Of a stretch of 56,244 nt of DNA, positions 31,914 through 39,648 are shown piece after piece (the stretch's first letter is position 1; the number at the start of each line of letters is the position of its first letter). A model generated the notes under the pieces. The model was not told the DNA's origin and did not search any database. It was given only the letters and a program-made list of their open reading frames with translations. This DNA comes from a virus. The stretch covers positions 1 through 56,244 of IMG/VR virus record IMGVR_UViG_3300032291_002769; one strand, 5' to 3'. The position numbers and the translations under genes were made by a program.

Positions 31914-31963
31914 ACTATTTAACAATTCAATAAAAATTCATATCCATTATAAAAAAATGGTAT

Positions 31964-32659
31964 ATGAGAAAAATCAATAAAAATTCCAGAAGAGGCATTG
32001 TAAATTTACTTGCCGATTTTATTCTTACAAGAATAGACAAAAAAGAAAATTCAATTATCCAGGTTACAGATTGTGAAACATTTTTTGTTATAAATGGTCA
32101 AACCACAAGTGAAACTGTCCTTGATATTGAAAAGATTAAAACCGATTTTTCCGAATGGTTTGGTGACATTTTAAAAGAGGTTGGTGTTGAAAAGATAAAC
32201 ACAATTGATGTTATCCGGTATAGTCAGGAAATAAACAACATTGAGAAAGGTTGGGTTAATATAAATAAAGATGTTTTTGTCGAGGAACCAGAACCAATCT
32301 ATGAACTAGCAATAACATCCGAATTTCCTTATGGTTACAGTCTTAATTGTGGTCGTCTAATGACTTACTATTCACACTACATTTTTAATCATATGTATAG
32401 TCTTATGGGTACTGATGAGGTTAAATTCTATTTTACAAAAGAAGAAGATGAAGATGAGGATTTGAAAATTAAAATCGTTTCCAATTCTAAATATAATAAA
32501 GATATTGTTAAGTCTTTGGTTCTTGACGTATTTTCCTTTGATTTAACAGAGTTTAATGAATATGTTAAGGATTACGACTTATTGCAGGATATCTTGTTTC
32601 CTGGTAAAGATAAACCTTACACAAAACAAGATAAATTAGAACACATAATAGTATTTTAA
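31964..32659 (+). CDS. hypothetical protein, 231 residues
   Basis: An alpha/beta protein. Notable stretches: RKINKNSRRGIVNLLADFIL, ETFFVINGQTTSETVLDIE, and YSLNCGRLMTYYSHYIFNHMYSL around residue 128. The composition and the conserved-looking middle suggest an enzyme or structural family of large phages, which I cannot name. A bidirectional terminator follows. Confidence 0.6.
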   Translation: MRKINKNSRRGIVNLLADFILTRIDKKENSIIQVTDCETFFVINGQTTSETVLDIEKIKTDFSEWFGDILKEVGVEKINTIDVIRYSQEINNIEKGWVNINKDVFVEEPEPIYELAITSEFPYGYSLNCGRLMTYYSHYIFNHMYSLMGTDEVKFYFTKEEDEDEDLKIKIVSNSKYNKDIVKSLVLDVFSFDLTEFNEYVKDYDLLQDILFPGKDKPYTKQDKLEHIIVF

Positions 32660-32663
32660 AAAG

Positions 32664-32690
32664 AAACCCCACCTTTTGAGTGGGGTTTTT
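32664..32690. terminator. bidirectional terminator between convergent genes
   Basis: Stem AAACCCCAC / GTGGGGTTT (32664-32672 with 32680-32688), loop of 7; T-runs follow on both strands. It ends the plus-strand 31964 gene and the minus-strand glutaredoxin unit. Confidence 0.88.
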
Positions 32691-32692
32691 TA

Positions 32693-32977
32693 TTATCCAT
32701 TAATAAATGATTTTATAATTTCAAAACCTTCATTAATATCTTCAAAATCTCGATCAGGCGCAAACAATTCTGTTACCGGTTCTTTTTCCGGATTTTCAAT
32801 TAACATAAATGCCGGAACGTATTCATTACCAGTTATTTCAACAAATAAATCATATTCTTCTTCGTTTTCGTGTATGTCACGATCAACAAATGGAATATTG
32901 TCTTTTTCTAACATTTCTTTTAATTCAACACAAAAAGGACAACCTTTCATTGTGAAAACTACGGCAATCTTATCCAT
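32693..32977 (-). CDS. glutaredoxin
   Basis: A 94-residue protein with the redox motif CPFC (C13, C16), strand-helix layout of the thioredoxin fold, and the cis-proline region NEYVPAFMLIEN (about residues 50-61). Phage glutaredoxins supply electrons to ribonucleotide reductase. It overlaps the thioredoxin stop by 8 bases, so both are made together. No reductase gene is in the window. Confidence 0.9.
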   Translation of the reverse strand: MDKIAVVFTMKGCPFCVELKEMLEKDNIPFVDRDIHENEEEYDLFVEITGNEYVPAFMLIENPEKEPVTELFAPDRDFEDINEGFEIIKSFING

Positions 32978-33284
32978 TTATTAAATCTTTTACCATTTCG
33001 TTTATTTGTCCTTCAGACAACATTCCAACTTTAGTTTCAATAATCTGACCAGCGTTAAACATTTTTACTGTTGGTATACTTCTAATACCTAAAGCGGCAC
33101 CGATTTCTCTATTTAAATCAACATTCATTGTATACAGTTGAACATCACTTGTGTTTTCATTTGCGACTTTTTCAAATGTTGGTTTCATTATACGACAAGG
33201 TCCACACCATTCGGCCCAGAACTCAACAATTAATTTTTCACCATTGTTAATTTTTTCTTGTAATTCAACACTACTAATTTCCAT
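32970..33284 (-). CDS. thioredoxin
   Basis: A 104-residue thioredoxin with WAEWCGPCRIMKP (C27, C30), the buried-Asp region replaced by FW..., and the cis-proline segment GIRSIPTVKMF. Full family length. It reduces disulfides in ribonucleotide reductase and other proteins; in some phages it aids DNA polymerase. It overlaps both neighbours by 8-11 bases. Confidence 0.93.
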   Translation of the reverse strand: MEISSVELQEKINNGEKLIVEFWAEWCGPCRIMKPTFEKVANENTSDVQLYTMNVDLNREIGAALGIRSIPTVKMFNAGQIIETKVGMLSEGQINEMVKDLING

Positions 33285-33636
33285 TTTTTTCTTTTAATTT
33301 AATTAAGTTATTTATGAAGAAACGAACCTCGTTTAATTTTTCAGAATCAAAATAAATCATCAATTGATAATTTAATTCACTACCACTACTCCTAGATAAA
33401 TACAAGTAAAGTTGTGACTTGTTTTCAAAAATAGCATCATAATATATAAAAGATTCCTTTATTTCAACCATCTTTACATATTCTAATCTAAAATTTTTTT
33501 CTAATAAAATTTCTGGTGTGATTTTAATCGGTGTATTTACTCTTAATTTAGAATAGACTTTACCATATCTTTCATAGAACAATTTTAAAAGTTCCTCTTC
33601 TTTTTCAAAGTATATATCTTTTTTAATTTCTTCCAT
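33274..33636 (-). CDS. hypothetical protein, 120 residues
   Basis: A mixed alpha/beta protein (FYERYGKVYSKLRVNT; EYVKMVEIKESFIYYDAIFE; YQLMIYFDSEKLNEVRFFI). It overlaps the thioredoxin start by 11 bases and would be the first gene of the redox operon. Not recognised. Confidence 0.55.
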   Translation of the reverse strand: MEEIKKDIYFEKEEELLKLFYERYGKVYSKLRVNTPIKITPEILLEKNFRLEYVKMVEIKESFIYYDAIFENKSQLYLYLSRSSGSELNYQLMIYFDSEKLNEVRFFINNLIKLKEKNGN

Positions 33637-33717
33637 TTGATAAAATATAAAACCAATAATTAAAAAGTCATTATTTGATTTTAAAACAAATTTAAGATTT
33701 TTTTTTAAATAAAAAAA

Positions 33718-33999
33718 TTAATTTAAAATAATATTACCAAATTTTGTCTTTTGGATAACTTTATCAAGTTTATTATATTTCATATCTGGTATTTTAAGGT
33801 CAACAACAATATTAATAATTTGTTCTTTACTTAAAACAATATCCTTACCATCTTCTAAGTTTTTTTCGGACTGATCTCTTAATTTCTTATAAAATTCGTC
33901 TTTTTGTAAATCACCAATTAATGTTAATAAATCATTTGGGTTTTTTTCAAAAAATGCAATTAAGTTTGAAATATAAATTTCTATGTCTACGTTTTTCAT
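33718..33999 (-). CDS. hypothetical protein, 93 residues
   Basis: A helical acidic protein (YISNLIAFFEKNPNDLLTLIG; VLSKEQIINIVVDLKI) ending in a short strand. It follows the WCT-LRR gene by 10 bases on the same strand, so it is probably co-transcribed with it. Function unknown. Confidence 0.55.
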   Translation of the reverse strand: MKNVDIEIYISNLIAFFEKNPNDLLTLIGDLQKDEFYKKLRDQSEKNLEDGKDIVLSKEQIINIVVDLKIPDMKYNKLDKVIQKTKFGNIILN

Positions 34000-34009
34000 A
34001 AGTTATTTT

Positions 34010-35959
34010 TTAACATCCGTTTGCTTCTCTCATTTCCGGTGGGAAATTAATATCCCAAAACTCACCAACTGGATCAATATATCTTGTAATTTCTTTTGGT
34101 AATGATTCAACATCAATAGCACAATTAATTACTGAAATAAAATCAAGACAAGCTAAAGTACCTACCGATGCTGGAAGCGTAGTCAAACTTCTATTATTTG
34201 TCAAATTAAGGAATGTTAATTTTCTACAGTTACCAATTGATTCTGGTATTTCGTTAACAATGTTATCCAATACTAATGTTGATAAATTTTCAAAGTTACC
34301 AATAGATTCCGGTATTTTGAAGATGATTTCATCGTTTGATTTATTTTCGATTTGTAGGAATGTTACATTCTCTGGTAATACCTCAAATAAATCTTCTAAT
34401 CCAAACATTCTTATATATTTAGCATTTGAATCATTCGGGTATTGTATCGTTACGTAATCAGGATCAAAAGCAGACTCAAGTTCATTTCTATATTTAGCTT
34501 TTAAGTTTCTAAAATAAGGTCTCATTTCTTTACTCATAATAACCTCCATATCGTTTTCACTTAAATCTTTAAGTGATTTTTGAAGTAATTTTTCTCTCTT
34601 TTTAGAAACGTAATAAGCCATAGCACTAGGTGTTAGTTTTCTAACCATACCGGCACTTAATTCATTTCCTAAACCAATATATTTTTTCTGTAATTCTTCT
34701 GGTAGGTTACCAAATATTTCATCGCCACCTTGCGTGCTTTTGAAATCTGGACTTCTTAATTCCATCCATAATTCAACCTCTTCTTCACTACCTAATTCTG
34801 AAATTGGATCTGTTGTTTTTAAATTATAGTATTTGTACTTATTCAGTTTTTCCATATCTTCATCACTATATGGTTTTGCTTCAAAATATTGTTCCTTACC
34901 TTGTAAGACTGGGATTTTACTTAATATTTCTTTCCAAGGAATTACAGTACCACCTGAAAATCTTCCGGAGTTAGAACCATCTGCCAATCTTTTATCACCA
35001 TATCTATCAACTAATATTACTGAAGCGTAATTTAAATCAGAAGTTGGTAAGTTTTTATTTATTACATAATACAATGTTAAATTTTGATTTAATCGGTAAT
35101 TGTAATAGTAATTTGACGAACCTTCCCAGGATGTACACCATCTTCTATCTGGCGCATATTTTTTTCTAATATTAATACACTTATGTTTTTGATCCGGAGC
35201 AAAGATTAACACATCATCATCTTCATATTTGATATCAACATCACTTGTATCAATTTCTGGAACATCATATTCACTTTCTTCCATTGGTGTGTAACCATCA
35301 ACAACGTGTTCAAATTCTTCAAAGTTCATAAACTTACTTAATTTTGTGTTGATTGGTATTAACTCAAAGTGTCTAACAAATCTTTTAGCTCTTGGTAAAA
35401 ATGTTGTCATTGCATCTTCTTCTGGATTTTCATCGTGGAATTTCTGTGTGATTGCCGCAACAAGTTCATTTATACCTTGGTTGTTAAACTTTGAAAAGTA
35501 CTTTTCTACTAAGCTATTTAGCTGTGATGGATTAAATGTTGTTACATCTTTTTTAAATTCTTTAAGTTGTGGAAAATGTGTTTTAACTTCAAAAAACTTC
35601 TTGATATTTAATTTTGTTAACTGTAAGTCAACTTGTACTTTATCTCTCCAGGTATTAAGGTAATCTTGTACCATACCTTCTAAATCTTTTTTTGATTTTT
35701 GTTTTGTTACTTTATCAGCAATCAAACTTTTAATTTTTTCATATGAATGTCTAAAGATATCCTTATCTTCATTAGAGAATGCAGCTTTGAATCTTTCAAA
35801 ATCAGCAATTGTTTTTCTAATGTCATCTTCTGTATCTTCAGTTTCTTTTGAGTACTTATCAACAAGTTTTTTAACTGTTGATTCAGGATATTCTAATAAT
35901 ATTTTTCTTGTATTATAATTTTCTTTTACAACTTTAGAAAGTACTTTGATTAATTCCAT
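34010..35959 (-). CDS. WCT-motif protein fused to leucine-rich repeats, paralogue 3
   Basis: A 649-residue, three-part protein. Residues 1-25 (LIKVLSKVVKENYNTRKILL) form a tag-like helix ending in LLE. After a helical stretch, residues 243-330 carry the WCT domain: DDDVLIFAPDQ, RRWCTSWEG (272-280), Tyr-rich stretch, LTLYYVINK, matching the two other paralogues. Residues about 535-625 contain leucine-rich repeats (IPESIGNFENLSTLVLDNI, IPESIGNCRKLTFLNLTNN). LRRs bind proteins and are common in injected bacterial effectors; they are rare in phages. It is probably a virion-packaged or host-acting protein; biochemical activity unknown. Confidence 0.72.
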   Translation of the reverse strand: MELIKVLSKVVKENYNTRKILLEYPESTVKKLVDKYSKETEDTEDDIRKTIADFERFKAAFSNEDKDIFRHSYEKIKSLIADKVTKQKSKKDLEGMVQDYLNTWRDKVQVDLQLTKLNIKKFFEVKTHFPQLKEFKKDVTTFNPSQLNSLVEKYFSKFNNQGINELVAAITQKFHDENPEEDAMTTFLPRAKRFVRHFELIPINTKLSKFMNFEEFEHVVDGYTPMEESEYDVPEIDTSDVDIKYEDDDVLIFAPDQKHKCINIRKKYAPDRRWCTSWEGSSNYYYNYRLNQNLTLYYVINKNLPTSDLNYASVILVDRYGDKRLADGSNSGRFSGGTVIPWKEILSKIPVLQGKEQYFEAKPYSDEDMEKLNKYKYYNLKTTDPISELGSEEEVELWMELRSPDFKSTQGGDEIFGNLPEELQKKYIGLGNELSAGMVRKLTPSAMAYYVSKKREKLLQKSLKDLSENDMEVIMSKEMRPYFRNLKAKYRNELESAFDPDYVTIQYPNDSNAKYIRMFGLEDLFEVLPENVTFLQIENKSNDEIIFKIPESIGNFENLSTLVLDNIVNEIPESIGNCRKLTFLNLTNNRSLTTLPASVGTLACLDFISVINCAIDVESLPKEITRYIDPVGEFWDINFPPEMREANGC

Positions 35960-35972
35960 AATGTTTTTTCTT

Positions 35973-35980
35973 TATAAATA
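35973..35980 (-). promoter_or_regulatory. TATTTATA motif before the WCT-LRR gene
   Basis: Minus strand TAATATTTATAAAG, ending 13 bases before the ATG. Confidence 0.45.
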
Positions 35981-36033
35981 TTAGATTGTGGTAAAAAAAA
36001 ATGATAATAAAATCTTTAAATGTCAATATACTA

Positions 36034-36041
36034 TATTTATT
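36034..36041 (+). promoter_or_regulatory. TATTTATT motif before the 36049 gene
   Basis: Plus strand CTATATTTATTTTTAAGTATGG; the motif ends 7 bases before the chosen ATG, supporting the internal start over the longer frame from 36001. Confidence 0.4.
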
Positions 36042-36048
36042 TTTAAGT

Positions 36049-36210
36049 ATGGAAAAAAAAGAAGCAACAAAAGTAGGATGTCAGTCATGTAAAACAAATA
36101 AAGGTGTTATTAGAACACAAAAATTTGTGTTCATAGTTGGTGGTTTTTTATTTAGTTTATCAGTTTATGGTGGGATTAGATTAATACAAGATATTGTTTC
36201 TTTGTTTTAA
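36049..36210 (+). CDS. small membrane protein, 53 residues
   Basis: Read from ATG at 36049 (MEKKEATKVGCQSCKTNKG). A CxxC pair near residue 11 is followed by a hydrophobic helix (FVFIVGGFLFSLSVYGGI). Its stop overlaps the convergent DnaJ stop by 4 bases. Function unknown. Confidence 0.55.
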   Translation: MEKKEATKVGCQSCKTNKGVIRTQKFVFIVGGFLFSLSVYGGIRLIQDIVSLF

Positions 36211-37142
36211 TCTCTATCATATTTTACAAATTGATTAACTAGTAAATCACCATTGGTTTCAGTTTTAAAACCTTTACCTTTAATTCTTAACGGTTTTGAT
36301 GTATCAAATTTCTTTGGGAACTTAACTGTTAGTTCACCATCCGGATGTGGTATTATAAAAGATTCATTTTTTAAATCATCAAGTTCAAAAAACGCATTAT
36401 AAACTAAATTATTTGCAAATTTCTCAAATCCGTTTTCTTTTTCCATTTGGATTCTAACAATTAAATCACCAAAAATTCCATTTCTATAATCTCCCATTCC
36501 TTGTAATCTAAAAAATTGTCCGTCATCAATTCCATGTGGAATTTTAATTTCAACACTTTTCATTTCATCTTTACCGCCGCTACCATTACATACAAAACAA
36601 GGATTTGGGTTAATGGATCCGGAACCAGAACAAACCGGACATGCCATTGCAATCATTTGAATAAACATGCCACTACCCATTTGTTGCATCACCTGTCCCA
36701 TACCATTACATTGTGAACAGGCTCTTTTATCACCGCCGGTACCACTACAAGTGTCACAACTTGTTTTTCTTTTATAAGTAATTTCTTTTTTAGGTGAAAG
36801 ATATGATTCTAACACACCAACATTTACATTAATATTTGTTGTGTGAACTCTTTGTTGTTGTCTTTGTTGGCCAAACACACTATTGAAAAGGTCACTCATT
36901 GAATTACCAAACCCACCCCCTCGCATTCCAGCAAATGGATTTTTTCTTTCCATATCATACTGTTTTCTTTTTTCGTCATCACCAATTGTGTCGTAGGCCA
37001 CAGATATTTTTTTAAACAATTCTTCATCACCACCTTTATCCGGATGATTTTCTTTTGCTAAATTTCTATATGCTTTTTTAATTTCATCTTGTGTTGCGGT
37101 TTCTTCAACCCCTAGTATTGAGTAATGTGTTTCAGTATTCAT
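36207..37142 (-). CDS. dnaJ: DnaJ-type co-chaperone
   Basis: A 311-residue, complete type I J-protein: J-domain with HPD at residues 33-35 and the KKAYR helix; G/F-rich linker (NPFAGMRGGGFGNS); four zinc-binding repeats (CDTCSGTGG, CSQCNGMG, CPVCSGSG, CFVCNGSGG) between about 133 and 190; and C-terminal substrate domains (VEIKIPHGIDDGQFFRLQGMG). It would stimulate host DnaK for folding or particle assembly. The full architecture is unusual in a phage, where J-only proteins are commoner. Confidence 0.92.
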   Translation of the reverse strand: MNTETHYSILGVEETATQDEIKKAYRNLAKENHPDKGGDEELFKKISVAYDTIGDDEKRKQYDMERKNPFAGMRGGGFGNSMSDLFNSVFGQQRQQQRVHTTNINVNVGVLESYLSPKKEITYKRKTSCDTCSGTGGDKRACSQCNGMGQVMQQMGSGMFIQMIAMACPVCSGSGSINPNPCFVCNGSGGKDEMKSVEIKIPHGIDDGQFFRLQGMGDYRNGIFGDLIVRIQMEKENGFEKFANNLVYNAFFELDDLKNESFIIPHPDGELTVKFPKKFDTSKPLRIKGKGFKTETNGDLLVNQFVKYDRD

Positions 37143-37187
37143 TTATTTTTAAATTTTGGTATTTTTATATATTATAGGAAATTATTT

Positions 37188-37826
37188 ATGAAATATCTAA
37201 TAGTTTTATTCAAAAATAAAGAAAGAAAACGAATAATCAAGAAATTTAAAACTTATGAGAGAGCTATAAACTTTTTTGATTCACAAATTTTAAAAAATAA
37301 AGAGGTCATTTTTGACAAGTCTATTGAAAATGGGGAGTCCTGTTCATTTGAGATTGGTTTACTAGAAAAGGATTCAAACAATTTTGATTTATACTTTATT
37401 AAAGATGATATGGGTAGAAATCTAAAAATTGATCTTGATGATCCGGAATACAAAATATTAAATATTTCAAATTACCGGGTTGAGGAATTGGTATTTGATA
37501 TTTCAAAAAATAAAAAAATATCTTTTAATAAATTTGTTACAAACTATCTAACAAAAGGTTCAATAAAGTTAATTTCTAAATTAAATAATAAGGTTGTTGT
37601 CCAGGATGATGATGTTGTAAATTTATTTTCATTAAAAAGTGATGAAGATTGTTATAGGTTTCTTGATATTTTAGAAAATTATATGTTTAACAAAAAAAGG
37701 TCAGATTGTATCATAGTAACTGATGGTAATATAGCACAAAAAAAATACCTTTATAATCTATTACAATCTAAAGGTATTTCTAAATCAATTTTATACAAAC
37801 AATCAACAACTCATTTTAAAGGTTGA
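37188..37826 (+). CDS. hypothetical protein, 212 residues
   Basis: Read from ATG at 37188 (MKYLIVLFKNKERKRIIKKF); the frame upstream is only AT-rich spacer. A lysine- and asparagine-rich alpha/beta protein with strands such as KYLIVLF and FDLYFIKDDMGRNLKIDL, and a C-terminal segment CIIVTDGNIAQKKYLYNLL. Not recognised. Its stop overlaps the convergent gene at 37816 by 11 bases. Confidence 0.6.
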   Translation: MKYLIVLFKNKERKRIIKKFKTYERAINFFDSQILKNKEVIFDKSIENGESCSFEIGLLEKDSNNFDLYFIKDDMGRNLKIDLDDPEYKILNISNYRVEELVFDISKNKKISFNKFVTNYLTKGSIKLISKLNNKVVVQDDDVVNLFSLKSDEDCYRFLDILENYMFNKKRSDCIIVTDGNIAQKKYLYNLLQSKGISKSILYKQSTTHFKG

Positions 37827-38157
37827 AAAGTCTTTTAAAGAATCCTTTTTTGGGTTCTTCAACATTAACTTCCTCTTCTTTAACCTCATCTTCTTTAACC
37901 TCTTCTTCTTTAGTCTCTTGGTTAAACTCATAAGAATTTTCCAAAATAAAAACTATCTCGGTTCCGGAAATATCAATCTTTAATTGGTTTTCATCTATTT
38001 TAATATTTTTAAAGTTTGATCTTACATTATTAAAATTTTTTTGTGATAACTCATATAATATGACAGACTTACTTTCTGGATATATTTTTTGTAATCCATC
38101 AACTACTAAAGCTAAGTTAGTTAATTTAAACTCAAAACTGTTTTGATCTTCTGCCAT
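37816..38157 (-). CDS. hypothetical protein with EEVK repeats
   Basis: A 113-residue protein: residues 1-75 form a small alpha/beta domain (LTNLALVVDGLQKIYP; TEIVFILENSYEF), then an acidic repeat (KEEEVKEDEVKEEEVNVEE, about 80-100) and a basic hydrophobic tail GFFKRLFNL. The layout suggests a flexible linker with a terminal docking peptide. Function unknown. Confidence 0.6.
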   Translation of the reverse strand: MAEDQNSFEFKLTNLALVVDGLQKIYPESKSVILYELSQKNFNNVRSNFKNIKIDENQLKIDISGTEIVFILENSYEFNQETKEEEVKEDEVKEEEVNVEEPKKGFFKRLFNL

Positions 38158-38315
38158 AATGTTAATTTTTTAATTTCAGTTTTTGGTTTTACAACTTCAT
38201 CTTTTTTAAGATTTTTAATATGTTGTATAAAATAATTTTTTTCTTTTTCTAAATCTTCTTGGTCCTTCTTAATTTCATTCTGTAACCACTGAATCTGCGT
38301 CTCTTTGTTCTTCAT
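38121..38315 (-). CDS. small coiled-coil protein
   Basis: Read from the ATG at 38315 (an upstream GTG is possible). 64 residues, nearly all helix (QIQWLQNEIKKDQEDLEKEK), with the C-terminal LTLWQKIKTVLSLN hydrophobic-basic tail, similar in style to that of the next gene. It overlaps both neighbours by about 40 bases. Function unknown. Confidence 0.6.
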   Translation of the reverse strand: MKNKETQIQWLQNEIKKDQEDLEKEKNYFIQHIKNLKKDEVVKPKTEIKKLTLWQKIKTVLSLN

Positions 38316-38700
38316 CACTAATACCTAAATTAAATTCGTTTAATTCAAACTTTAATGTTTGTAATTTAGTTAAATCTTGTCTTTCAAATATCCTTTTAAG
38401 TTCATCAACTTTATTTGCAAATAATAATTCTTTTTGTTCTAATTCTTTATTAAACTCAATAATTGAATTGATGTTCCCGGTTGTTTTATTTATCTCTTCT
38501 TCGTTAAAGTCAGAAACAAAACTTAACAATTTCATTCCAGGCTGTGACTTTTCTTGTTCAACAACTTTACCTTCAATTGTATATCTTTTTGGGAACTTCC
38601 AAGTTTGTGGGAATTCAACATCAAAACTTAAGTAGTTTTTTAATTTCCTAATTGATTTCAAATATGGAAATAATTTTTCGGTTTCGTTATAAAATGACAT
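38275..38700 (-). CDS. hypothetical protein, 141 residues
   Basis: N-terminal alpha/beta part (LFPYLKSIRKLKNYLSFDVEF, QTWKFPKRYTIEGKVVEQE) and C-terminal helices (LEQKELLFANKVDELKRIFER). Common-looking family in large phages but unnamed here. It overlaps the coiled-coil gene by 41 bases. Confidence 0.58.
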   Translation of the reverse strand: MSFYNETEKLFPYLKSIRKLKNYLSFDVEFPQTWKFPKRYTIEGKVVEQEKSQPGMKLLSFVSDFNEEEINKTTGNINSIIEFNKELEQKELLFANKVDELKRIFERQDLTKLQTLKFELNEFNLGISDEEQRDADSVVTE

Positions 38701-38703
38701 AAT

Positions 38704-38889
38704 TTAGTTAAATATATAAGTTAATATGTATGATAGAAAAAGTCCAAATAAAAGGGTTTCCCTATTTGTTAATTCCAATTTTGTTGGGGGATTCCTAAAT
38801 AGGGAAACAACACTCAATAGAATTACTCTTGTAACACCTAATAGTGAAAAAATAAAAATGAATAAAAATATTGTATCGGTTTTTAACAT
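38704..38889 (-). CDS. small membrane protein, two helices
   Basis: A 61-residue protein with hydrophobic helices at about 8-28 and 46-60 and a polar loop (RNPPTKLELTNRET). Located between the histone-H1-like gene and the 38275 gene, 3 bases from the next start. Holin-like size, but no adjacent lysin. Confidence 0.55.
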   Translation of the reverse strand: MLKTDTIFLFIFIFSLLGVTRVILLSVVSLFRNPPTKLELTNRETLLFGLFLSYILTYIFN

Positions 38890-38890
38890 A

Positions 38891-39067
38891 TTATTTTTTT
38901 CTTTCTTCTAAAATTTCACCTCTTAATGTTTTTAAAAGCTCTCTTACTTCTTGTGAAGTTTTTCTAGCTCTAGTTCCTGCAGCTTTATTACCACTTTGTG
39001 ATTTTTCAACATCAACACTCAAAGATTCAACTAGAGTTTTAATTTTTTGTATTGTACTTTCTTCCAT
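38891..39067 (-). CDS. histone-H1-like DNA-binding protein
   Basis: ATG at 39067, stop at 38891-38893, 58 residues. The sequence follows the bacterial histone-H1-like (Hc1-type) pattern: an N-terminal helix (IQKIKTLVESLSVDVEK), the signature GNKAAGTRARKTSQEVRELL, and a basic helix end (KTLRGEILEERKK). In Bacteroidota such proteins bind and compact DNA. In the phage it may organise packaged DNA or control transcription. It precedes the small membrane gene by 1 base. Confidence 0.8.
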   Translation of the reverse strand: MEESTIQKIKTLVESLSVDVEKSQSGNKAAGTRARKTSQEVRELLKTLRGEILEERKK

Positions 39068-39126
39068 CTTTAATATTAAAATAAGTTTATTATATAATAT
39101 ACATTATAGCTATTATATTGATAATG

Positions 39127-39600
39127 TCAATATATTATAACCATATTTGTATCTATTGATCTATAGATTGTTAATATGACATCTAAATCAGATTTTGTAA
39201 ATGGTGTTTTTCTATCAAACATCTGTATAAAAAAGTCTCCAATTGATTTTCTTACCTTTTCTTCTTTGTGTTTATAAAAAATCTCACTAAAAAAGTCTTT
39301 AAAATATTCGTAATGTTCTCCTTCTTCATTTATGATTAAACCTTCTTTTTGAAAGTTTTCAATGTTTTTTTTCCAACACCAGTTAAAATGATTTAAGGTA
39401 TCTTTATCGGACATATCAACTAAACTTTCGTTTTTTTCTAAATCACCACCAAGATAAGTGTCAACAATAATTAAAGTAAGACTATATGAAAAATCAAAGA
39501 AAAGTTCTAACTTTTCATTCACAATATTATGTGACCTAAACCATATGTCAACTTCATCATAATTCAATGGTTTTGTTATATAATTAAAAAAATTCTCCAT
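39127..39600 (-). CDS. hypothetical protein, 157 residues
   Basis: A helical, Trp/Phe-rich acidic protein (DEVDIWFRSHNIVNEKLELF; LNHFNWCWKKNIENFQ; YEYFKDFFSEIFYK). Not recognised. A perfect hairpin covers its start codon, so expression may be restricted. Confidence 0.55.
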   Translation of the reverse strand: MENFFNYITKPLNYDEVDIWFRSHNIVNEKLELFFDFSYSLTLIIVDTYLGGDLEKNESLVDMSDKDTLNHFNWCWKKNIENFQKEGLIINEEGEHYEYFKDFFSEIFYKHKEEKVRKSIGDFFIQMFDRKTPFTKSDLDVILTIYRSIDTNMVIIY

Positions 39601-39623
39601 AAGACTATATCCTATGGAGAATT
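39591..39623 (-). promoter_or_regulatory. hairpin covering the start codon of the 39127 gene
   Basis: Minus-strand perfect 10-bp inverted repeat AATTCTCCAT / ATGGAGAATT (39623-39614 with 39600-39591), loop of 13, followed by a run of seven T in the coding sequence. The right arm contains the ATG. It could end upstream transcription or hide the start codon. Confidence 0.6.
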
Positions 39624-39648
39624 ATAAGTTCATTTAAGATTTTGTAAA

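Noticed and set aside
36001-36048. Longer start of the 36049 gene
   Set aside because: The first 16 codons are AT-rich spacer containing the TATTTATT motif; the internal ATG has better context.
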